Positions 26,912 to 33,259 of a DNA stretch of 64,000 nucleotides are shown in pieces. Origin of the DNA: Bacteroidota bacterium (GTDB lineage: Bacteria; Bacteroidota; Bacteroidia; Chitinophagales; Saprospiraceae). A model generated the notes under the pieces. That model ran no database searches and was not told the origin of the DNA. It was given only the letters and a program-made list of their open reading frames with translations. The stretch covers positions 44,175 through 108,174 of the forward strand of contig JAKQHM010000007.1 of NCBI GenBank assembly GCA_029572935.1, in the 5' to 3' direction. A program made the position numbers and the translations under genes. Numbering within the stretch: position 1 is the first letter of the stretch; every line of letters begins with the position of its first letter.

Positions 26912-27226
26912 ATGAGTTTTTTTTCAAACATTTTCGGTAAAACTGGTTCCGGCCTGGACCTTTCTCAGGTAATTAATGATGGCGCCTTTCTGGTGGATGT
27001 GCGCACTCCTTCTGAGTTTGCTTCCGGCAGCGTCAAGGGTGCTGTGAATATTCCCCTGGACGCGGTGATGCAAAATCTGGCCCGCTTTAAAGACAAGAAG
27101 AACATTGTTGTTTTTTGCAGAAGCGGCAATCGCTCCGGACAGGCCAAGTCCATCCTCGAGCAAAACGGATTTAAAAATGTCTTCAACGGAGGCACCTGGG
27201 AGGATGTAGCACGTTTGGTGAAATGA
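26912..27226 (+). CDS. Single-domain rhodanese, cytoplasmic
   Basis: 104 residues, one rhodanese domain without signal peptide. It has FLVDVRTPSEFASG at about 27-40 and the active-site loop CRSGNRSG with the persulfide-forming Cys near residue 72. It transfers sulfane sulfur between thiols, here probably to or from the persulfide dioxygenase 86 bp upstream. Its last codons overlap the next rhodanese gene by ATGA. That neighbour is clearly a paralogue (AVNIPL, FKDKK and SGNRS segments shared), so this pair arose by tandem duplication. Confidence 0.92.
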   Translation: MSFFSNIFGKTGSGLDLSQVINDGAFLVDVRTPSEFASGSVKGAVNIPLDAVMQNLARFKDKKNIVVFCRSGNRSGQAKSILEQNGFKNVFNGGTWEDVARLVK

Positions 27227-27585
27227 GATCAGCTATGACCCTTTATTTCAAAAAAGGCATCTCGCTATTGATACTTTTTACACTGACCACCTGGTTGGGA
27301 TTTTCATCCTGCACAGAGATGAAAAGCCAAAGGGAAATGGTCGTGGATGTCAGGACGGCAGAGGAATTTCAGAATGGATCCGTAGAAGGAGCAGTCAATA
27401 TTCCTTTGCACGAAATTCAGAAAAGGCTGAATGAGTTTAAAGACAAAAAGTCAATCCTGGTATTTTGTCAAAGCGGGAACCGAAGCGCTCTGGCTAAAAG
27501 GGTGCTTGAGGAAAATGGGATCAGCGGCGTGACCGATGGCGGAGGCATCGATCAGGTCAGAGAAAAATTAAAGTCTGGTCAATGA
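27223..27585 (+). CDS. Rhodanese-like lipoprotein
   Basis: 120 residues. The N-terminus is a lipoprotein signal (SLLILFTLTTWLGFSSC), lipidated Cys near residue 30, or near 26 if translation begins at the ATG at 27235. The rhodanese domain follows with MVVDVRTAEEFQNG and an intact loop CQSGNRSA. The protein would therefore present a sulfurtransferase in the periplasm or at the outer membrane, complementing the cytoplasmic paralogue it overlaps by 4 bp. Partner proteins outside the cytoplasm could be the TsdA-like cytochrome, SoxB-like hydrolase or DsrE-like protein encoded downstream. Confidence 0.9.
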   Translation: MRSAMTLYFKKGISLLILFTLTTWLGFSSCTEMKSQREMVVDVRTAEEFQNGSVEGAVNIPLHEIQKRLNEFKDKKSILVFCQSGNRSALAKRVLEENGISGVTDGGGIDQVREKLKSGQ

Positions 27586-27603
27586 GCCGGACTTTAATTT
27601 TTA
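27570..27603 (+). terminator. Possible terminator or attenuator after the rhodanese pair
   Basis: Nine-bp stem AAAGTCTGG / CCGGACTTT (27570-27578 and 27587-27595, one G-T pair), followed by AATTTTTAG. The stem spans the stop codon of the lipoprotein rhodanese. The T-tract is imperfect, so partial termination, lowering expression of the downstream genes, is as likely as full termination. Confidence 0.5.
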
Positions 27604-27640
27604 GTTCCTCCGATTCAAAAACGATTAATTAAATTACAGG

Positions 27641-27886
27641 ATGAAAGATGCAGTGATTTCTTATTTCAGTTCTTGGGATTTTTTTCGCCTGTTCAGACTG
27701 TCGCTCGGTGTCATTATATTGACAGAAGCCATTGGAAGATCAGATATTATGCTGGGTATTTTGGCTTTTATTTTCTCTGCCATGGCTGTGTTCAATATGG
27801 GTTGCTGCGGCAGCAGCGGCTGTTACACTCCAAATCAAAGGAACAGGGAAACCAATGAAGATATTCAATATACCGAAATAAAGTGA
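27641..27886 (+). CDS. Small membrane protein with CCGSSGC motif (DUF2892/YgaP-like)
   Basis: 81 residues. Two hydrophobic segments (about 17-32 and 36-53) are followed at once by MGCCGSSGCYTP and a polar tail. The layout recalls the small DUF2892-type membrane proteins, which in E. coli YgaP are fused to a rhodanese; here it directly follows two rhodanese genes. The three clustered cysteines at the membrane edge could accept sulfane sulfur or bind a metal. Function is inferred only from position. Confidence 0.75.
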   Translation: MKDAVISYFSSWDFFRLFRLSLGVIILTEAIGRSDIMLGILAFIFSAMAVFNMGCCGSSGCYTPNQRNRETNEDIQYTEIK

Positions 27887-28003
27887 TCCTTTCACCTTGT
27901 CTTTTATTTTTCATGGTAAGCTGATTTTAAATATTATTACCTTTCAGATTCAGGATGTACCAGAAATATTACGGCACACCTGGTTATTTAAAAATCTGCC
28001 CGT

Positions 28004-28840
28004 ATGCAAAATCAAATTAAAGTTCTGATCCCAACCGATTTCTCTGTGCAGGCAGAGTTTGCCTTCATCATGGTTCGGAAAATCGGAGCGAAAATTCCTA
28101 TTGAAGTTCATTTTTTACACGTGCTGTCTGTACCGGATACGGTGACCATGGATCCCGATGGGAGTATCCAGACCTGCGGCGAGATCGACGTGCGATATGT
28201 AGAGTCTCAGCGGGATATCGCTCTGAGAAATCTGGAAAACCTCAAAAAAACCTATGGTCCGGAAATACGCACCGATCTGGTCTTGGGCAAGACCACAGAC
28301 GCCATCGTTCGGTATGCCGAATCCAATGGCTTCGATCTGATTGCCATGGGTACCAAGGGAGCCTGGGGTCTTAAAGAAAAAATATCCGGCAGCGAGACCC
28401 AGATGATCGCGAGACACACGCGTGTCCCAGTATTATCCCTGATGTGCGACAGAAGCGATCTGGAATTTAAAAATGTGTTGCTGGTTCACAATTTCAAGGA
28501 AACACATAATCAGGACCTGAGGATATTAAAATTGATGGTAGAGGCATTTGAAACAAAAGTTCATTTTTTGCAGATCGCCAAAACCTCCAATCCACAGGAA
28601 AAGAGGGAGATCGAAAATCATATGGCTGAATTTGCAAGTGCGAATGGCATTGGAGGTTACGAGCCCCACGTTCTGGTGGACAGCGACATCGAAAGCGGCG
28701 TCACGCATTTCAACCAGATGACACAGATGGATCTGGTCTGTATCGGTACGCACGCCAAGGGTGGCTGGTTTCACAGAAGCGCTACGGAAAAACTCATTAA
28801 TCATATGTTCAAGCCTATTATATCCTTTCACCTGAAATAA
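28004..28840 (+). CDS. Universal stress protein (UspA), tandem-domain
   Basis: 278 residues, two Usp domains. The first begins KVLIPTDFSVQAEFAF and has an ATP-loop-like GTKGAWGLKEKISGSE near residue 121; the second ends in GTHAKGGWFHRSATEK near residue 249. Such proteins bind nucleotides and assist survival under redox or energy stress in the cytoplasm. It lies inside the sulfur run, 118 bp after the small membrane gene and 8 bp before the transporter gene. Tandem Usp proteins are often found in operons controlled by Fnr-type regulators in other bacteria, which agrees with the operator type upstream. Confidence 0.88.
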   Translation: MQNQIKVLIPTDFSVQAEFAFIMVRKIGAKIPIEVHFLHVLSVPDTVTMDPDGSIQTCGEIDVRYVESQRDIALRNLENLKKTYGPEIRTDLVLGKTTDAIVRYAESNGFDLIAMGTKGAWGLKEKISGSETQMIARHTRVPVLSLMCDRSDLEFKNVLLVHNFKETHNQDLRILKLMVEAFETKVHFLQIAKTSNPQEKREIENHMAEFASANGIGGYEPHVLVDSDIESGVTHFNQMTQMDLVCIGTHAKGGWFHRSATEKLINHMFKPIISFHLK

Positions 28841-28847
28841 AGCAATC

Positions 28848-29411
28848 ATGACTCTTATCGAATTTATTCAACAACCCTGGCCCTGGTGGCTCTCCGGGAT
28901 GATCATCGCCTCCGTGATGTTCATCCTGTTGTATTTCGGACAGTCTTTTGGTTTTTCATCCAACCTCCGAACAATATGTTCCATGGCAGGAGCAGGAAAA
29001 GTTTCCAGATTTTTTGATTTCAACTGGCGTTCTCAGACCTGGAATCTCGTATTTCTGCTGGGTGCTATCCTGGGCGGATTTATTTCCAAGGAATTTTTGT
29101 CCAGCGGTGCTCCGGTCATGATTTCCGATTCCACCATCCGGGATTTGGGAGCAATGGGATTTGCACCTCCGCAGGGGATGCAGCCGGAAGAGTTGTTCAG
29201 TATGTCTTCCATATTCAGTGTAAAAGGCTTTCTGGTACTGGCCATCGGTGGTTTGATGGTGGGATTTGGTTCCCGCTATGCGGGTGGTTGTACATCGGGG
29301 CATGCCATCAGCGGCATTTCCAATTTGCAGATACCATCCATCATCGCGGTGGTCGGCTTCTTTTTGGGAGGTCTGCTGATGACACACGTTTTGTTCCCAC
29401 TCATTTTTTAA
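28848..29411 (+). CDS. YeeE/YedE family transporter, first half (thiosulfate/sulfur-compound permease)
   Basis: 187 residues, about four to five membrane segments. The family signature RYAGGCTSGHAISG is at about 143-156; the conserved Cys in GCTSGH is used in YeeE (TsuA) to relay thiosulfate through hydrogen bonds. It starts 8 bp after the UspA stop and is followed 18 bp later by its partner half. This two-gene arrangement resembles the PmpA/PmpB split forms of the family. It should sit in the inner membrane and bring thiosulfate or another sulfane-sulfur compound into the cell. Confidence 0.9.
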   Translation: MTLIEFIQQPWPWWLSGMIIASVMFILLYFGQSFGFSSNLRTICSMAGAGKVSRFFDFNWRSQTWNLVFLLGAILGGFISKEFLSSGAPVMISDSTIRDLGAMGFAPPQGMQPEELFSMSSIFSVKGFLVLAIGGLMVGFGSRYAGGCTSGHAISGISNLQIPSIIAVVGFFLGGLLMTHVLFPLIF

Positions 29412-29428
29412 CCCTGAATTTCTAAAAC

Positions 29429-29842
29429 ATGAAGTTAATAAAATTCCTTCTTGCGGGGACTTTGTTTGGCATCGTCATGGCCAAGTCTGAAGCCATGTCC
29501 TGGTACCGCATCCAGGAGATGTTTCGCTTTCAGGCATTCCACATGTATGGGATCATCGGTACGGCTGTGACCCTGGGCGTGATTGGCGTTTTTCTGATCA
29601 AAAAATATCAGTTGCGTGATTTTTCAGGCAACCCCATTCTCTTTTATCCAAAAGATAAATCCACAGTGCGCTATCTGGCAGGTGGAACCATTTTTGGATT
29701 GGGTTGGGCACTGAGTGGAGCCTGTCCCGGACCCATGGTCGTCAACATTGGTTATGGATATTTGAGTTTGCTGATCGTATTTCTTTTTGCAGTTTTGGGC
29801 ACCTTCCTTTATGGTCTGGTTCAAAATAAATTACCTCACTGA
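29429..29842 (+). CDS. YeeE/YedE family transporter, second half (DUF6691-like)
   Basis: 137 residues, three to four membrane segments. The signature WALSGACPGPMVVNIG at about 94-109 carries the second conserved Cys of the YeeE fold. It pairs with the preceding half to make one complete permease, as the tight spacing implies. The first segment (KFLLAGTLFGIVMAKSEAMSW) is typical of the shorter partner. Cytochrome gene follows 15 bp later. Confidence 0.9.
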   Translation: MKLIKFLLAGTLFGIVMAKSEAMSWYRIQEMFRFQAFHMYGIIGTAVTLGVIGVFLIKKYQLRDFSGNPILFYPKDKSTVRYLAGGTIFGLGWALSGACPGPMVVNIGYGYLSLLIVFLFAVLGTFLYGLVQNKLPH

Positions 29843-29856
29843 TCCTCAATAATCAG

Positions 29857-30936
29857 ATGGATAATTTTACACCTGCTCCACAGTACGTCCGCGAGTTACA
29901 CCGGATCATCAGCAGATTGCTTTATCTGATCCTTTTTCTCGTGCTGGTGATCATTGCCATGCCCTTGTTATTCCTGTATGGAGACCGCTTGTCCAAGTGG
30001 ATGACTACTGCACCACAGCAACTGCCCCAGACACCGATGTCCATCCGTACCGGTTCTTCGCAAAATGAACCGGCCAATTCAGGCAGTCTGTTCTGGTCTC
30101 CACCCGAAACGTCGACCATTGTGGATGCCGACTTATTGAAGAAAGTGGAATACGGTAAAAAACTGATCCAGCATACTTCTGTTTACCTCGGACCCAAAGG
30201 TTCCGTGGCGCAAATCAGCAATGGGATGAATTGCCAGAATTGTCACCTCGATGCGGGGACACGCGTATTTGGCAACAACTACGGATCCGTGGCGTCCACT
30301 TATCCAAAATTCAGAGCACGGAGCGGAAGTACGGAAGATATTTACAAACGCGTAAACGACTGTTTTGAAAGAAGCCTCAATGGTAAGGCATTGGATACCC
30401 AGAGCGCTGAAATGCAGGCCATCAGGTCTTACATAGAATTCATTGGCAGCAATGTCCCCAAAGGCACAAAAGCAGAGGGATCCGGTTTAAAAGACCTTGC
30501 TTTTCTGGACCGCGCTGCAGATCCTGCTCTGGGTAAAAAAGTATACGACCAGAAATGTGTGAGTTGTCATCAGCCCAATGGAGCCGGGACCTTGCTCGCA
30601 GATGGAAACGAATATGTTTATCCGCCCTTGTGGGGACCGGCCAGCTACAACGATGCAGCGGGATTGTTTCGCTTAAGTAATTTCGCCCGATACGTCAAGT
30701 ACAACATGCCACTGGGTGCCACCTACGAAAATCCCCAGCTCACAGATGAGGAAGCCTGGGATGTGGCTGCCTATATCAATTCACAAAAAAGACCTCATAA
30801 AAAGACTCCGCTCGATTGGCCGGATATTTCGAAGAAACCCGTCGACCATCCCTTTGGACCTTACAAGGATTCTTTTTCGGAAGTGCAGCATAAATTTGGC
30901 CCCTTTAAACCTATTCAGGAATTTTATAAAAAGTAG
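29857..30936 (+). CDS. tsdA: TsdA-like dihaem cytochrome c (thiosulfate dehydrogenase/tetrathionate reductase family), membrane-anchored
   Basis: 359 residues. A single membrane anchor (about 18-40, LLYLILFLVLVIIAMPLLFLY) holds the protein in the inner membrane facing the periplasm. Two haem c sites follow: CQNCH near residue 125 and CVSCH near residue 234. A cysteine in RVNDCFERSLNG, 39 residues after the first haem histidine, sits where TsdA proteins have their unusual Cys axial ligand. KYNMPLG, about 45 residues after the second haem histidine, provides the Met/Lys region of haem 2. The C-terminal VDHPFGPY...KFGPFKPI segment is also family-like. TsdA joins two thiosulfates into tetrathionate or does the reverse. 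Symbol given by family resemblance; direction of reaction is open. Confidence 0.85.
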   Translation: MDNFTPAPQYVRELHRIISRLLYLILFLVLVIIAMPLLFLYGDRLSKWMTTAPQQLPQTPMSIRTGSSQNEPANSGSLFWSPPETSTIVDADLLKKVEYGKKLIQHTSVYLGPKGSVAQISNGMNCQNCHLDAGTRVFGNNYGSVASTYPKFRARSGSTEDIYKRVNDCFERSLNGKALDTQSAEMQAIRSYIEFIGSNVPKGTKAEGSGLKDLAFLDRAADPALGKKVYDQKCVSCHQPNGAGTLLADGNEYVYPPLWGPASYNDAAGLFRLSNFARYVKYNMPLGATYENPQLTDEEAWDVAAYINSQKRPHKKTPLDWPDISKKPVDHPFGPYKDSFSEVQHKFGPFKPIQEFYKK

Positions 30937-30939
30937 CTA

Positions 30940-32628
30940 ATGTCCCAAAAGAGAAGAGAGTTTTTACGAAATATCGGTTTGGCGGGAGCCGCTGCAGGTT
31001 TGCTTCCTTCGAATGCCCTTGCAACAGAAATATTCGAAAGCAAAGGATCGGAACCTGAAAAAAATGAGGACGGATCATTCGTGCTCAATATCCTTCAGAC
31101 CACGGATGTTCATTGTCAGGTACACCCACATGACGAACTCTTTTGGGAAAACGGAAAATCGGTATTCAGAAAGACCGGCGGATATGCGCATTTGGCGACC
31201 TATCTGAAGAGGGAGCGGAAAAAAAATCCCAACACTTTCCTCATTGATACCGGAGACATGTTTCAGGGCAGCGAGCTTTCGGTCAGGACCACCGGAGCAG
31301 CCATGGTTCCTCTTTTGGATGCTATGAATTACGATCTGTACATTCCCGGAAACTGGGAAGTGATCTATTCCAAAGCTGCCATGCAGAAATTGCTGGGAGC
31401 ATTGCAAGCGCCCAAGATCTGTGCCAATATGTACCACGATCTGGGAGAAAGCAAAAAGGGGGAACTCATTTTTCAACCCTACCACGTCTGGAGTGTGTCA
31501 GGCATTAAAATTGGATTCGTTGCTTATACCGATCCAATGGTACCCATCCGCCAATCTCCCAATTACAGCAAAGGCATTATCTATACCCAACCGGAAGAGA
31601 ACCTCGCATATTATACGGACCTGCTGCGCAATCAGGAAGGATGCGATTATGTCATTCTGCTTTCACATTTGGGTCTCTCCCAGCAAATCCATCTGGCCAA
31701 TCAGGAGTATTGCAAGGGTGTGGATTATATTTTCGGAGGCGATACACACGAACGCGTGCGCAAACCCATCCAGTGCAAATACGCGAAGGTTGTGGAACCC
31801 GGCGCATTCGGATCTTTTATAGGTAAATTGCAACTGACCATTCGCAATGGAAAAATTGTCGGAGACCAGTATGAACTGATAGAAATAGATGCTCAAAAAT
31901 ACAAGGCAGACAAGGCCGTCAGTGCTTTGATTGCCGCAAAGGAAGGACCCTTTCAAAAGGATATACACCAGGTGGTGGGCTACAGCAAGGAGCCTCTGTA
32001 TCGTTATTTTGTCATTGAAAACACCATCGATACCCTGGTCCTCGATGCCCTGCAATGGCGCAATCCGGAGGTCGATATCGTTTTGTCCAATGGATTTCGT
32101 TTTTGTCCTCCGAGAGTGACCCGGGACCAGACCGGCAACGTGCCCATCACCCACGGTTACATTTACGACATGCTTCCCGTCGAAAGTGCCGTAAGAACCG
32201 GCGAAGTGACAGGAAAGCAATTGATGGACTGGCTGGAGAAAGAATTGAACAATGTTTTTGCCAAAAATGCTTCCGAGCGTTTTGGGGGATGGGTTGTCAA
32301 ATTCCAGGGCATGAAGGTGAAGTTTCTGGCCTTTGGTGAAAAAGGAAAAAGGGTCAGGGAAGTCATGATCGGAAATGCTCCTTTGGATCCCGATAAAATC
32401 TACAAGGTTTGCGCCTGCGAAAGAGACGGAGATCCCGCAGATATGTTGTGTCGCATCAAGGGTGTAAAAAAACCTCGCACAACCCCTCATACCTTACACC
32501 GCACGATGCTGGATTACCTGGCGGCCAACTCTCCGGTATCTCCTGTTCCGCATAAGAATGCTGTGGCCCTGGATGCACCCGAAACCCTGCTCACTCAGGT
32601 ATGGGGTGTCGATTATGAATTCAGATAA
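30940..32628 (+). CDS. SoxB-like Tat-exported metallophosphoesterase-fold hydrolase
   Basis: 562 residues. A Tat signal (QKRREFLRNIGLAGAAAG, residues 3-20) exports it folded. Metal-binding motifs of the calcineurin/5'-nucleotidase fold are TTDVH (about 53), GDMFQG (about 104), GNWE (about 136), SHLG (about 242) and GGDTHER (about 265). The nucleotidase form is GNHE; Trp after the ligand position is, as I recall, a SoxB feature (GHWE). The C-terminal domain (VKFQGMKVKF, GKRVREVMIG, YKVCAC) also resembles SoxB. SoxB hydrolyses sulfate from thiosulfate bound to the SoxY carrier, yet no soxYZ or soxAX gene is present here. It starts 4 bp after the cytochrome gene. A 5'-nucleotidase is the main alternative. 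Confidence 0.8.
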   Translation: MSQKRREFLRNIGLAGAAAGLLPSNALATEIFESKGSEPEKNEDGSFVLNILQTTDVHCQVHPHDELFWENGKSVFRKTGGYAHLATYLKRERKKNPNTFLIDTGDMFQGSELSVRTTGAAMVPLLDAMNYDLYIPGNWEVIYSKAAMQKLLGALQAPKICANMYHDLGESKKGELIFQPYHVWSVSGIKIGFVAYTDPMVPIRQSPNYSKGIIYTQPEENLAYYTDLLRNQEGCDYVILLSHLGLSQQIHLANQEYCKGVDYIFGGDTHERVRKPIQCKYAKVVEPGAFGSFIGKLQLTIRNGKIVGDQYELIEIDAQKYKADKAVSALIAAKEGPFQKDIHQVVGYSKEPLYRYFVIENTIDTLVLDALQWRNPEVDIVLSNGFRFCPPRVTRDQTGNVPITHGYIYDMLPVESAVRTGEVTGKQLMDWLEKELNNVFAKNASERFGGWVVKFQGMKVKFLAFGEKGKRVREVMIGNAPLDPDKIYKVCACERDGDPADMLCRIKGVKKPRTTPHTLHRTMLDYLAANSPVSPVPHKNAVALDAPETLLTQVWGVDYEFR

Positions 32629-32649
32629 TACAAATCAATTTTTTTCATC

Positions 32650-33087
32650 ATGAGATATTTTTTTTATTTTCTTGTTGCTATTTACTCTTTTTTCTCACCC
32701 TTTCATTCATCTGCACAGGTCTCCATCAGTCCTCAGTATAAATCCTTTAAAATTGTTTTTCAGCTGACTTCCGGAGATACACTGGCACATAAAGCACTCA
32801 TGAAGCAGCTTAACAACATCACTGCGGTCTCACCGGATACTCGTATGGAAGTGATCTGTCATGGACCTGGACTGGACATGCTGCATCGGGATAAATCAAT
32901 CGTGGGCCAGAAGGTGGCCGAATTGTCCGGTAAAGGGATCGCATTTAAAGCCTGCGAATTTTCTCTGAAGGAGCGCCAGGTAAGCAAAGATCAACTGTTG
33001 TCTTCTGCCGGTACAGTACCCTATGGAATCATGCACATTGTTAGCCGTCAGGAGGAAGGATGGCAGTACATCAAAGCTGGATTCTGA
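32650..33087 (+). CDS. Exported DsrE-like protein
   Basis: 145 residues. A signal peptide (about 1-22, ending FHSSAQ) precedes a DsrE/DsrF-like domain: FKIVFQLTSGD, MEVICHGPGLDML and FKACEFSLKERQ with a conserved Cys near residue 105, then GTVPYGIMHIVSRQEEGWQYIKAGF. DsrE-type proteins carry or transfer sulfane sulfur; this one would work in the periplasm, so it may be the missing carrier for the SoxB-like enzyme 21 bp upstream. That partnership is inference. Confidence 0.85.
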   Translation: MRYFFYFLVAIYSFFSPFHSSAQVSISPQYKSFKIVFQLTSGDTLAHKALMKQLNNITAVSPDTRMEVICHGPGLDMLHRDKSIVGQKVAELSGKGIAFKACEFSLKERQVSKDQLLSSAGTVPYGIMHIVSRQEEGWQYIKAGF

Positions 33088-33151
33088 TTATCCGGTCTGA
33101 GTTATATAGGATCCGGTTTCATTAGTTTTAAAAAGTAAGATTCAGACTTTC

Positions 33152-33177
33152 CTGATCAGGACTGCAGTCTTGATCGG
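33152..33177 (+). promoter_or_regulatory. Hairpin between the DsrE-like and porin genes
   Basis: Twelve-bp stem with two G-T pairs: CTGATCAGGACT / AGTCTTGATCGG around a GC loop. No T-tract follows. It could be an mRNA-stability element or weak terminator before the porin gene. Confidence 0.4.
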
Positions 33178-33259
33178 ATTCCAAATGTTCTGCACGAATA
33201 CTCCAGAACCTTTAAGTCAGAAATAGCATATGTCTCTTCAAAGTATTTTTTTTCCACTC

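Noticed and set aside
31663..32490. 275-codon minus-strand frame opposite the SoxB-like gene
   Set aside because: The plus strand encodes complete metal-binding motifs; the antisense frame has no promoter, no recognisable motif and cuts the operon.
30940..32628. Plain 5'-nucleotidase
   Set aside because: Not excluded, but GNWE instead of GNHE, the SoxB-like C-terminal domain, the Tat signal and a thiosulfate-related neighbourhood favour SoxB-like.
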